A DNA stretch of 64,000 nucleotides from Cryptomeria japonica (taxonomy: Eukaryota; Streptophyta; Pinopsida; Cupressales; Cupressaceae), in contig NC_081406.1 of assembly GCF_030272615.1 (NCBI RefSeq), forward strand, positions 468,948,400 to 469,012,399, in the 5' to 3' direction. The notes under the pieces were generated by a model, which saw nothing but the letters and a program-made list of their open reading frames with translations, was not told the origin of the DNA and did not search any database. Below are positions 1 to 11,269 of the stretch, piece by piece (the stretch's first letter is position 1; every line of letters starts with the position of its first letter). Both the position numbers and the translations under genes were made by a program.

Positions 1-62
1 TCACTTGTTTTGATTCATAACTCTTCATGGTCTTGATAGCTTGCCTGGGTGCACCTGCATCA

Positions 63-306
63 CTTGCTAGCATACAGGATAGCATCCGATCACCAGATCA
101 AAACCAACCGACTGAACATGAATCTGAGTAGCATGAATAAGCAAATTCCAAAAGCCAAAACATACTTGAGCATACCAGATCATCATGATCTAATCCAACA
201 AGAAACCAAGCAACTTATCGGGACAAGAAGGATATTGTTAAAGCAACCAAAATAGCTAGTGTTGACATGAATGTAACACATAATCAATTCCTCCAAATGG
301 ACAACA
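63..306 (-). mobile_element. C1 3' LTR remnant (copy A)
   Basis: This matches the last part (plus-strand right end) of the complete C1 LTR at 38937-40167. It ends in 'ccaaatggacaaca', which on the element's sense strand is a TGTTG-type LTR start. A purine-rich PPT follows on the sense strand at 307-318 (seen here as atctccccctttgg). Copy A lacks the rest of the LTR because the duplication breakpoint lies at about 63. Confidence 0.8.
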
Positions 307-318
307 ATCTCCCCCTTT
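307..318 (-). promoter_or_regulatory. Polypurine tract of C1 (copy A)
   Basis: The plus strand reads atctcccccttt, so the element strand reads AAAGGGGGAGAT directly before the LTR start. PPT-like copies recur deeper in the 3' untranslated region near 457 and 503 ('tctccccct...'). The outermost one is taken as functional because it abuts the LTR. Confidence 0.7.
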
Positions 319-670
319 GGCATTGATGGCAACACTAGATGTGAAAAACATCCAAGTGCCAAGAAATGCTAAACAAATCTCGCATCCAAGAATATAACAA
401 TGAAGTTCTGATTAATACTCCCTATAAATGATATCACAATTAAGTTCTACAAATTTCTCCCCCTAATGTATATATCCCTTAAGTTTTTCACATGAATATC
501 TCTCCCCCTTTGACATCAATGCCAGAAATCTGACAAAAATATCAAAGAAAAAATATAAACCACTGAATCACAAGGCTAACTACTCCCCTTGAGTAGTAGC
601 ATCCCCACATTAATCCATAATGAATAATATCTCTGATAATGCATACTAGACTGATGCCAAATAGCATCAA

Positions 671-3600
671 TCATTTCTTTGTCGGAGGGACAGGAACCCC
701 TAATCTGTCTCTGAGGTACTCAAATGATTCTTTAGGCAAAGGTTTAGTGAAGATGTCTGCAATCTACTCTTCAGTATTCACATAAACCAGTCTAACCTTA
801 TGTTCTTCCACCTTCTCCTTCAAAAAGTTATACTTGATAGATATGTGCTTTGTCTTAGAGTGAAATACTAGATTCTTTGATATGTCTATAGCAGCAAAGT
901 TATCACAATGAATAAATACTAGTCCAATGCAATGCACTTTAATATCCTTCAACATTTGCTTCATCCATAGAACTTGGCTACAGTTAGTAGTAGCAACAAC
1001 ATGCTTAGCTTCAGCAATAGATAAATAATTACATGATTGTTTCTTGCTAATCCATGAAACCAACTTCTTTCCAAGAAAGAAAGATCCATCGGAAGTACTT
1101 TTACGGTCATCAACATCACCTGCCCAATATGCATCTGTATATGCACATAAAGTAAAGTCATCATCTTTAGGGTACCACAAACCATATTCAGATGTACCTT
1201 GCAAGTATCTAAAAATTCTTTTCACCACATTCTCATGATTTTCTCTAGGATCACTTTGATATCTTGATGCAATGCAAACAACATTCATTATATTAGGCCT
1301 AGTTTGAGTCAAATATAGCAGGCCTCCAATCATAGACTTGTATCTTGTAGGATTTACCAGTGCAGATACATCTTTCCTTTTTAATTTCTCACTTGTAACC
1401 ATAGGATTACTTATCGGTTTAGAGTCTACCATACCAAATTTCTTCAACAATTCCCTAGCATACTTAGTTTGACAGATGAAAATACCTTTATCAGTCTGAG
1501 TAATCTACAAACCTAAGAAAAAATTCATTTCACCAAACATAGACATTTCAAATTCTTTCTCCATATTTTTAGAAAATTCCATGCACAACTTATCTTCACC
1601 TCAAAAAATAATGTCATCAACAAGAACCTCAATAATCAATATATTATCATCAATGACTTTATAATATAGATTACTATCAGCATTACCTTTAGTGAAACAA
1701 AGCTTCAAAAGATATTTATCTAAACTTGCATACCAATCTCTAGGTGCATGTTTCAATCCCTATAAAGCTTTCCTTAACCTGCAAACCATGTTTTTAACAT
1801 CTGAAAATGAAAAACCATCAGGTTGCTCAATATAAACTTCCTCATCAAGATCCCCATTCAGAAAGGCACACTTAACATCCATCTAATAAACCTTGTATTT
1901 TTTATGTGTAGCATAGGCAAGAAATAATCTTACAACTTCAATCCTAGTTACAGGTGCAAAAGTTTCACCATAATCAATTCCTTCCTTTTGAGAATATCTT
2001 TTACAAACCAATCTTGTTTTATTCCTTACAACTTGTCCATCTTCATTCAATTTATTCCTAAAAACCCATTTAGTTCTAATAAAATTCTTATTTTTAGGTC
2101 AGGGAACTAAAATCCATGTGTTATTCTTCTTTATCTGATCTAATTCTTCTTCCATAGCTTTCATCCAACATTCATCTTTACATGCTTCAATTACTGATAT
2201 CGGTTCAACTTGAGAAATTAAACATACCTCATTAGTTTCCAATCTCCTTCTTGTCATCACTTCATTGTTCTTATCTCCAATGATCTGATCTTCTAAATGA
2301 TTCATCCTTACATACCTAGAGGAGTCTTCTGATTCTCTGTTCCTCTTTCTAGATCTTTAGGTAATGTTGAATTTTCTAATACTACCGGAGTAACAAGTTC
2401 AACATTTTGTTCCAGTAAAGGTGTTACCGGTTCTTGCTCATAAACTCTGATTTGAATATTATTAAGCTCGTCCACCTTGACATTAGCGCTCTCCACAATT
2501 CTGTGCAATCTCTTGTTATAACATCTATATGCTTTGCTTTCATTAGAATAACTAAAAAATATTCCTTCATCACATCTAGGATCAAATTTGAAAATGAAAT
2601 AATCTCTCTTTATATAACATTTACTACCAAAGATTCTGAAAAACTTAATTATAGGTGTATTGCCAAACCATAATTCATAAGGTATTTTACCGGTTTCTCC
2701 TTTCATATGTACTTTGTTGAATGTATAAACTGTTGTGCTCACTACTTCTCTCTAGTAGATATGAGGTAGATTAACTTCCATCATCACTATTCTATAAGAA
2801 TCCATGATAGTTATGGTCTTCCTTTCCACAACTCCATTTTGTTGAGGTGTCCATGGAGCAGAAAATTGTCTCCTTATACCATGCTTCTCACAAAAGTTAT
2901 TAGACTCATTGGATGTGAATTCTCCACTATGATCTGACCTTAAACACTTAATCTTCAATCCTGTCTATTTTTCAACTTTAGCTTTAAATATTTTAAACTA
3001 TTCAAAAGCCTCAGATTTATCCCTTAGAAAAGTAAGCCACATCATTCTAGAATAATCATCAATGATTAGCATAAAATATCTATCACCTTGAAAACTTTTA
3101 ACTCTAGCAGGGCTACACAAATCAATATGAATAAGATCAAGAAAATCATTAGATTTGTCTTGTATACTCTTAAAAGAGGTTTTGACATGTTTTCCCATTT
3201 GACATTCCTTACATACCGGATTATAGGGCTTCACAATCTTAGGTATATCTCTAACTGCCTTAGTTGAAGTGATCTTTACCATGCAATCAAAATTCACATG
3301 AAATAGCCTTTTATGCCATAGCCAACTATCATCAATTTGTGCAATCAAACATATCTTCTTACTGGAGTTTAAATGAAATATATTACCTTTTGTCTGAGTA
3401 CCGGTTACAATCTCCAAACCAGATCTATTAATTATTTTGCATTTTCCATCCTTGAATTGTATTTGAAATCCTTTATCCACCAATTTTCCTACACTCAAAA
3501 TATTATACCTCAACCCTTCAACATAATAAACATTATGAGTATTGTGCTTACCATCCAATGATATAGTTCATTTCCCTTGATCATACATGCTTTGTCATCT

Positions 3601-4871
3601 CCAAATCTAACCAAACCACCATCTAATTCTTGCAAAGATAGAAAATTCCTTTTGTCTCCAGTCATATGATGTGAACATCCATTGTCAATTACCCATCCAT
3701 CCTTATCTTCAATTTTAGCAGCCAGGGTCTTCTCTTCAAGTACATTTTCTTCCAGTGCTGGTACATTTTCCTTGATAGCTAGGAACACCCATTCCTTTCC
3801 ATTTTCAGAACTACTAGCAGAGTCTTATGTCGGTTCATCATCAAAATCAATCACACCTTCCTCATCCACAATGTAGCATGATTTATCTTTGTTTTTCCTA
3901 TACTTATACTCATTCTGATATCTAGGGTTAGGCTTAAAAGATATTCTATCTCTTTCTTCAAATCTTGAATTCATTTCAAGACATCTAGATGAAAAATGAC
4001 CTATCTTATTACATGCAAAACATTTAAAAGGTCTTTTTCCTTCATACTTACTTCCTACTAGTACTTTAGGTACTCTTCTAGAAAATAGGGCTTCAAGTTT
4101 CTCAAATTATTTATCTTCCCTCTTGATATCATCCAATTACTTTGAATACAAAGCTTTCCAATCTTGCTTGCTGGTTATTGATGTAAATGCATGAAAAGCA
4201 GGTTCAGACTTCACAGCTTCGGAAGGTCCAAATTATTCAAGCTCGAAAGAAGATAATTTCCCAACCAAGGTATCTCTATTGACAAAAGTATTAACCATTG
4301 TTCTCAATTCATTAATTGCAGTAGCCTTCATCTTATAAGCTGGTAGAAAAGCTCTCAGAACTTTAGAAACTATTTCATCTTCACTCAAACTTCTATGACA
4401 ACATTGAATTCCCATAACAATTTCATTTACCCTTTCTATGAATATAGTAATCCTTTCATATTCTTCCAGCTTCAAGTTTTCATATTTCACCTGGTAACCA
4501 TCAAGTTTAGCAATCTTAACAGTAGGGTCACCTTCATTAAGAGTCTCCAACTTGTCCCATATAGCCTTTGTTGATGATTTGTTAGTTAATCACATTATTT
4601 GCTGATCAGAAAGTGCACACAAGAGGGCTTCTCTTGGTCTACAATCATTCTCAAGCTCCTTATCCAAGTTTTCTGGAGGAGGATTTCCAAATGCCAGATT
4701 AAAAGGTGTAACACCATTCTCTAAGATTTCCCAAATTTCCTTACAGAGACATCTCAGATGAGTCTCCATCTGAATCTTCCATACTCTATAATTTGTTCCA
4801 TCAAGCCTAGGAATATCTCTCTGAAAGATAGAAGAATACGAACTAGATGAACTTGAACTTTTAGTCACCAT
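671..4871 (-). pseudogene. Ty1/copia gag-pol pseudogene, element C1 copy A
   Basis: A decayed single-frame copia polyprotein whose frame can be followed over several kb. Domains in sense order are gag with a DGTNYRVWK motif (4871-4240), a CCHC knuckle CFACNKIGHFSSRC near 4020, protease with WVIDNGCSHHM near 3690, a GAG-pre-integrase with HKRLFH and CKEC (3300-3180), an integrase with DDYSRMMW, LRSDHSGEF and PQQNGVVERK (3060-2840), RT (2300-1450; catalytic motif LVDDI instead of YVDD) and RNase H ending IADIFTKPLPK (1450-671). The order protease-integrase-RT is diagnostic of copia. In-frame stops occur at contexts such as VY*MDV, LGL*IT, EE*IAD and IY*REV. Most look like former Gln, Arg or Trp codons. 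It cannot encode an active protein. Confidence 0.92.
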
Positions 4872-4914
4872 AGGATCTTCCTCAAGCAGTTAAGCTTATG
4901 CAAAGAGGACCAGA

Positions 4915-4926
4915 GCTCTGATACCA
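4915..4926 (-). other. Primer-binding site of C1 (copy A)
   Basis: The minus strand reads TGGTATCAGAGC, the standard initiator-Met tRNA complement used by plant copia elements. It lies two bases inside the 5' LTR boundary at 4929 and upstream (sense) of gag. Confidence 0.9.
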
Positions 4927-4928
4927 TT

Positions 4929-5272
4929 TGCTAGACAATTCAAATAACTGGAAGACAATTGAGATGGGGGGGGGGGGTGAATCAGTTGTCACCAGATTAC
5001 CAGAACCTTAAGCAATTAAAACTTTAATACCAAAACCCAAAAGATCAATATCGGAATGCATAAACAAAATACTGAAATAGAAGATATACCAATTAAGAAT
5101 AAATAATAATTAGAGAGTAAATACCATCCACATGACACGGAGATTTGTACGTGGAAAACCTAGTAAAGGGAAAAAATAATGGTGGGAAGCCTACCCACAG
5201 TTAGATAAAACTTCTGGAGTAAGTATGTGATTACAAATGAGGGGACTGCACTTGGAGGAAGGCCAATGACCT
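4929..5272 (-). mobile_element. C1 5' LTR, truncated (copy A)
   Basis: It begins TGCTAGACAATTC and follows the complete C1 LTR at 38937 for about 340 bp. It then switches at about 5272 to coding sequence of a different copia gag instead of finishing the 1.2-kb LTR. It includes a 12-G run at 4966-4977 (the C-rich loop of the LTR hairpin on the sense strand). The same truncation and junction occur in copy B, so it formed before the duplication. Confidence 0.8.
4954..4990 (-). promoter_or_regulatory. LTR-terminal hairpin with C-rich loop (C1)
   Basis: The arms GACAATTGA (4954-4962) and TCAGTTGTC (4982-4990) are complementary apart from one position and flank a G-run on the plus strand (C-run on the sense strand). 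The same loop with different but self-complementary arms occurs in four other LTR families in this window. Confidence 0.6.
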
Positions 5273-6868
5273 TTATGGTTTTCATTCCAGTACAGAGAGT
5301 GAGCCTTCTGGTTCTGAGCATTCTAGTTCATAGGCAGATTTCTTGTAGCTTCATCATGGGTCTTCTTCTCTATAACTTTGTTGACAGTAAAGGTTTGTTT
5401 TTCTTTACTCTCACTAGAAGAAGTAAATTATATCTCCTTGTTGGATGTGTCTTTTCTATTTGAACTCTATCCTTGTTCAAAACCTAAACCTTGGGTATCT
5501 TTTGTGTTCTCCTAATTACTCAACATTTTGTCAAAGGCTTCAGTGTTGCCCTCATACTTGCTCCTCATCTTCAACTCATCCTTTCTCTTTTCAAGATCCT
5601 TTCTGAGCCTTACAATTTCTTCTTCCAAATTTTGATACTCCTTCTCTTTCTTTATCAAATCAGAGGATGTAACTTCACATATCCTCTTGGGCTCTTCCAA
5701 CTAGAGTTTCAAATCAAAAATTGTTTTCTTGGACTCATCCAGGGATTGCTTCAAATGGTATTGTTCTTTAGTAGCAATACACTTAACCTTCTTGAGATCT
5801 CTTCTTATTTTACTCAACTCCTCAAGAGGACTTATGAGCTCACCTTCCAAGTCCACTTCAGCTTCAATGTCTTCATCTTCATTATCTTCATCAACTGGTT
5901 CATCTAGTTCCATAAAGAGATTGGTTTTTCTTTCACCCTCACAACAATCACTTTCTGAGGCACTTTCTTCATCTGAGGCATCATCTTCAAAAGTATATAG
6001 GTTGTTCTACTTTTGGTAGCTTCTTCTATCTTGTCGATATACATTCTTCATTTATTCCTTACCTGAAGGTTTGCTGGTGCTTTGTTGCTCCTCTCGAGCA
6101 TTCTCACTATAGGGACATTTTGAACCAAAGTGTCCTATTTTACCATAGTTAAAACATTTGAGAGGTAATTTTCCTTTGTACTTACCAGATCCTCTTTTAA
6201 GCTTCCTTAAAAAAATTTCTACCACTGTGTCTAAGTCTTCACTAGATTCTCCATAAGTAATTTTTTCCTTATGCTTTTTGATGGACTTGAAAGCAACCTC
6301 TTTCTTTGAAGTTCCTTCATCGGTTGTTCTCATCTCATAAGCAGTTAGGGACCCAAATAACTCATCCATTGAAAAGGTTTTTCAGGTCCTTGGCCTCTTC
6401 TATTGTAGAGACATTTGTGTCATACTTAGATGTGAGTGATCTAAGTACCTTTTTGACAATCACTTCATCAGTTATATCTTCTTTAAGTCCTCTAATAGTG
6501 TTCATTGTTTCATCAATTCTATGAAGATAATCAACAATCTTCTCTTCATATTTCATCTTCAAGCCTTCAAACTGAACTCTTAGTGCTTACAGTTTAGCCT
6601 CCTTAACCTTGACATCTCCTTGAAACAATCTCTTCAACTTATTCCAAGTTTCCTTTGCAGATGAGCAGTGCCTAACCTTAACAAACTTATTATTAGACAA
6701 TCCACTGAGAATAACATGCTTGGCCTTGGAATTGTTTTCATACTCCTTCTTAGCATCTGGATCTATTGGAAAAATTATTAGGGACAATATACCCATTGTT
6801 CACAGACATCCAAACATCAAAACCTAGGGAGGATAGATAGGTTTCCATTATTCTACTCCAAAAGGCAT
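5273..6868 (-). pseudogene. Copia gag fragment of element T, C-terminal part (copy A)
   Basis: This is decayed gag of a second copia element, read right to left. It starts with an AFW-type gag core after the solo LTR (METYL...FDVWMSVNN at about 6840-6790), then the UBN2-like segment with KETWNKLKRLFQGDVK (about 6650), MDELFGSLTAYEMR (6369) and a zinc knuckle CFNYGKIGHFGSKC (about 6150, second Cys replaced by Tyr). An acidic stretch and a Lys/Glu-rich coiled coil (5913-5512) follow, then GLGFEQG*SS (about 5480). The same GL-FEQGQS motif occurs in the L3 gag at 59250, which confirms a shared gag family and shows that the stop here replaced Gln. No pol remains, because at 5272 the sequence runs into the truncated C1 LTR. 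Confidence 0.8.
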
Positions 6869-7616
6869 AGTATACACCTAAAAATGGTCCGAAGATAATT
6901 AATTAAATAAGCAATTGTTTAATTAATATCCCTCCCCAATTTAATTAAATTCACTAAGCAATTTGATTAAATTTCCCTTTTCATCTACTTATTAATAAAT
7001 CTAAGGATTTATTTAATAGGTTCATTTCATCCCCTTTAATTAATTCCCTCATCCAAAATCATTTCTTCTAATCCTTTAATTAATTAAAACAAATCAAATT
7101 CATGAGTTGTTGAGATTAATTAGCCTTTTTCATATTTTTTAGATATTTAAATTCAAATTCTCCTAACTTCTACCACTCCTAAACCTAACCATTCCTAAAC
7201 CTAACCCATTCTACCTACCACCATGTCCCCTTTCATCCAACATCTTCTATAACTTTGTGACACTTGTTACGAAGTGTTCCCTTTCATCTAATTCCTTCTA
7301 GAAGCCTCTTGACACTTGTCACCATAGAGATGATAGATGTTCCCTTTAATCCAACCCCCTTTGCCATACTCCTCCAATTTAACCATTGATATCTTCAGAT
7401 CAATCTTGACCGTTGATTCTTACCACATCACTCCTAGCCTTCGAAATCCTATAAATAGACCTCATTTTGGAGCAATATGGGTCCTAATTTCATGTCCCAA
7501 TTTCATACGATTTTTGCATATCATTTGATTCATATCATTCATGTCCTAATTTACTAACCATTGCTTGTAATGATTTATTGAGTGCATTGTGTTTGCAGGT
7601 ACATGTACACTTCACA
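6869..7616 (+). mobile_element. Solo LTR of gypsy family Q inserted in T gag (copy A)
   Basis: The sequence starts (a)GTATACACCTAAAAATGG and ends ...TTCACA. This matches both ends and the 5' half of the Q LTR (13366-14478, opposite strand), including the TTAATTAA-rich stretch and 'tcaacaactcat' segment. It splits the T gag reading DGTNCHA / FWSRKMETYL, and an ATGC motif flanks both sides in the gag sense, consistent with a short target duplication. No internal region remains, so it is a solo LTR made by LTR-LTR recombination. At about 750 bp it is shorter than the 1.1-kb Q LTR. Confidence 0.75.
7450..7457 (+). promoter_or_regulatory. TATA box in the solo LTR
   Basis: TATAAATA lies in LTR sense orientation about 165 bp from the LTR end. 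The related Q LTR at 13366-14478 reads tatcaata at the equivalent place (minus strand), so only the solo LTR keeps a canonical box. The copy B counterpart is at 47110-47117. Confidence 0.5.
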
Positions 7617-7680
7617 GAGCATGACAGTTGGTACCATCAAACATGGGAGCTTTGGAGGAGGAGGATTCATTCCTTGCCAT
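7617..7680 (-). pseudogene. T gag N-terminus (copy A)
   Basis: The start codon is at 7680, giving MARNESSSSKAPMFDGTNCH. This is the N-terminal segment of a copia gag (DGTN motif) interrupted by the solo LTR. It lies just inside the PBS and LTR of element T and continues in sense direction at 6868. Confidence 0.75.
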
Positions 7681-7741
7681 TGTGTTCTTAAAACAAAATC
7701 TACCCAAGCTAGAGAAAGATTTGACAAATAGGGAACCTAAT

Positions 7742-7753
7742 GCTCTGATACCA
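7742..7753 (-). other. Primer-binding site of element T (copy A)
   Basis: The minus strand reads TGGTATCAGAGC, the initiator-Met tRNA complement, two bases from the T LTR start at 7756. Confidence 0.9.
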
Positions 7754-7755
7754 AT

Positions 7756-9407
7756 TGTAGAACACAAGATATCATTGAAAGGGGGGTGAATCAATGATTA
7801 TAAACAATTTCAAACAATGTGTGCAACCAGTAGGATAATGAAAGCAATAACAATCAATCACACACAAGAGAACATCACTTAACATCAGATATATGACGAA
7901 AACCCAATGTGAGAAAAACCTCGGTGAGAAATGCTGCTAGAGATCTACTGCTCCAATCCAACCTCATAGTAAAATAACAATTTTACAATGTCTAGGGCAC
8001 CAACCCAAGGAGTGCCAACCCCTAGAAATTTATGGGCACCTACCCAAAGGAGAACCAACCCCTATTATATTTTGAGCTCCAACTCAAGAAGCACCAACCC
8101 CTGCACCGAGCACCCACTTAGTGAAATACAATGAGATATAAAATCAATACAATTATAAACACTTGGCTACAAATGAGTTTTGTAACACCTTGAAACTATT
8201 CACTCTGTCGGTTAAACACTTATCTATCACACTAATTCTTTTCTACCAGTCTTATGTTCTTAATTTATGAATCCTCTACAACTCAGTTTTAGCCTTGCTA
8301 GATCTTGTTTGAAACTCACTCTTCTCTCCTTCAATCTCTACTTCTATCTTAACAGTTCAGAAATTGCCGGTTTAATATACTGTTACACTCAGCAACAGTT
8401 TACCAGTTACCTTAACCCTTGCCGGTTAAACCTTCCTTAGCGGTTCTTCTCCAATACTCAGTCGCATCAATATATTCTATCACACTCAGACTGATCAACT
8501 CATGCCTCGTAGAGATTCACTATATCATAAATCTCTCATCAAGCATCACCTATCAACATACTTAAGTTTTTGATCTGAATATTTATATATATGCTTTCCC
8601 GCCAAAACAAAAACTAAAACTTCATGCGCTTAGGGTTTTCTTCACTGGCCTTGATCCATATCAAATTAGATCCCATCTTTCCTGAATTGACAATATATAA
8701 TAGTCCAACAAAAAGCTATGTCCTATTTTAATCTTCCTATGAATGTTTACTATATTTAACAAACTGGACTCTGTTCATCAATCTTGATTTTGTCAATCAC
8801 AATAAACGATCTAGTAGTTTCCTTCTCTAGATCAAAAAGATCATTAGATATCCTATTCTGATCATGATGTCAAAGAATAAAATCTCTTCCCTTCGATCTT
8901 CTTTGAGCCGCAATCCTCTACAGCTAATCTATGATTTTTGCAATCGATATTTAATATAGACTTAGTTGGCAACTACCTCACAGATGCACCATTCACCTAC
9001 CACTACATGTTTTCCACCTGGAGTCCACCTCACATCTTTTTCAGCATCTATCTCACTTGATTGTGTTGATTCAACATTGGTCACCGATTGAACATGCTAC
9101 CGGTATACACTAATTGGTTAACCTTCATATCATGCACTTCACTATTCTACCGGTTAGGTCATGTTATATCGGACTGCACTTACTAGGTTTGCTTTCTTAC
9201 TGGTTGACAGACTTACCAGTTGACATCAACATGCCAACAATCTCCAATGTCAGTAACAATATCTTGCATACCGGTTGACATACTTACCGATTGACATCCC
9301 ATACTGGTTGACATCAACATGCCAACAATCTCCAATGTCAGTAACAATATCTTGCATACTGGTTGACATACTTACTAGTTAAAATCAATGACAATACAAT
9401 TCCAACA
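7756..9407 (-). mobile_element. 5' LTR of copia element T (copy A)
   Basis: It runs from TGTAGAACACAAG next to the PBS to ...CAATTCCAACA, about 1.65 kb. It contains a degenerate repeat of about 45-50 bp ('caccaacc...aggagcaccaacccct') at 7995-8110. An 88-bp direct duplication (9219-9306 repeated from 9307) is absent from copy B. No protein-coding content is expected, and the ORFs inside are incidental. Confidence 0.8.
7771..7798 (-). promoter_or_regulatory. LTR-terminal hairpin with C-rich loop (T, copy A)
   Basis: Perfect 8-bp arms ATCATTGA (7771-7778) and TCAATGAT (7791-7798) flank a G6 run. In copy B the same stem reads ATCACTGA/TCAGTGAT, so one base pair has changed on both sides and pairing is kept. 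Confidence 0.65.
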
Positions 9408-11269
9408 CATTACTTAGTCCCACTACTTTTAGCGATCTTTCCAAAATTGGTGCTCAACTAAATTCAATTGAGTTTCTCTATTTTTAACCCTTCAAGCCTA
9501 AAAAAGTAGCAGTTGGTATTTTGCCCATAACTTCGTCATACGGAGTCAAAATCGGGTAAATAGGATATTATCGGAAATTTGGTTCCATCCTTGATTATAA
9601 TCTAGTGGTTGTTTTGTTAGAATATTCTCTAGGTGTCTACTACATGCCTCCAGAGGTAGACTTGTTTTGTGTGCTTTCGGGGCCATAGCTTGGGCAAATG
9701 AACTCTATTTTTTAACTTCCACACATCGTTGGAAAGCTCTTAGGGTCAACTATTCAGATCTTCTGCTAGATTTTTCATATTTTTATCTAAGTACATTTTA
9801 TTTAGTCTTTTATGTTTTCACTTCATGGCTGATTACTTGGTCATTCTAGCTCATGGAATCTTTCAGTTTTCAATGGATGGCTTCTCTTGGGCCACCCTAC
9901 ATGTATAAGAAAAACTTTAACCTATTTGGGAATTTTGAGCATTCTTTTCATGCACGTATTTTCTTGTAGATACACTAAAATAAAGTGCCACTCTTATATA
10001 TGGTTTTTGGGGATTTTGAATATTTTGTTGTGCCTTATTTTGTACATGCACTATATTATAAAGTGTCTGGGGGGGTTGTGTAGTGCCTTTTTGTTTTGCC
10101 ATCATATCTTTTTACAGTGAGTGTTCCTCCATGACAACATTCAATCTTAGTGATTCTTGTCCCATGCATGTGTGCATCTATTGCATACCCTTTTTAAGTT
10201 GCAGGTACTTACTTGAACACATTTAAATTCTCCTCCATGCCAAGCCTCATTGTGACACATGGTTTTAGTGGACCTATCATGTCTCTCCCTTGTCAGCATT
10301 ATGCAAGGGTTTCTATTGTTGGTGCTAATGCTTCCTTGGTTTCATCTTGGAGGGTACCTTCTATCTTTTGTTGTTGATTAGTGTTCTTCAGAATATTAGC
10401 ACTTGTATTTTTGACTAACAGTTTTCTCTTGCATGGCTGAGTAGTGTCATTCGGGTCACCCGTACAAATTCATGTGTCATCTGTATCTTTCACTACCAGA
10501 TGTTTTTCCTTTGTTTCCCATCCGATTGTTCAAGTAGTGTCATTTAGGGAACTCATGCAAAGTGTTGCCTTCTTGATCCTGATCATCATCTTGGTTTTAG
10601 AGGTTCTTCATTCAGCACTATTATCAATTATCACTCGACAATTTTCTGCAAATTTTTTGTTCTTTAAGGATGTTATTCATGTTCTTATTCTTTTGGGATA
10701 TTATTTACTTGAATCCTTATTAGTCCTTCATTCCTTTTTATAGCGGGTTGTGTTTCTTTTTCATGCATTGCATCTAACTTTTGGAGAGGGGTTTTTTCCC
10801 ATGTGGTTTTTCTCCTTTTCTCTACTTAGAGAGATTTCATTGGTTTGTGCATGGGTACCTAATCAGGCTTTTTGTTGATAGGACCTATTTCTACATTCAT
10901 GCATTTAAAGTTTTTATACTCACCTTAAGTTTCACTTAAGGGGGAGTTTTAGAGCATATTTAGGTACTAGTTGCTTTTTAACAACTATTTATGCTTTTTT
11001 GCTTAAGTTCACTTAGGAGTGCTTATTTTAGTTGTGTTAGTTGTGCACCTAATTTAGACTTTTTGCACATAACTTAACTAGAGTTGAGCTTTATTTATCT
11101 CATCATGGTTGCACTTTAGTTCTCCTAAATTAAGTAAAATATTTTCTTTATAAGAACCTCATTGTTCAATTATTACTCATCCTGTAATTTTGTATTCTTT
11201 GCTTTTGAGTAATATAGAATTCTTTTGTGCAAATCTCTCTTATGGAAAATGTTTTTGTTTATCATTTGA
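9408..11269 (+). mobile_element. Non-coding gypsy-like sequence left of P (copy A)
   Basis: No credible coding region is present. It includes 'acttcgtcatacggagtcaaaatcgg', a stretch of the type found in non-coding parts of plant Ty3/gypsy elements. A purine tract AAGGGGGAG at 10938-10946 is followed by TTTTAGAGCATATTTAGG, which looks like a PPT plus LTR start. The simplest reading is the 3' untranslated region and LTR of a gypsy element, with a deletion running into the P coding remnant. Element boundaries could not be fixed. Confidence 0.4.

Noticed and set aside
9667-10743. Paired ORFs conserved between copies (MCAFGAIAW..., MGHPTCIRK...)
   Set aside because: Conservation reflects the recent duplication. 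Composition is hydrophobic noise in the non-coding gypsy region, without motifs.
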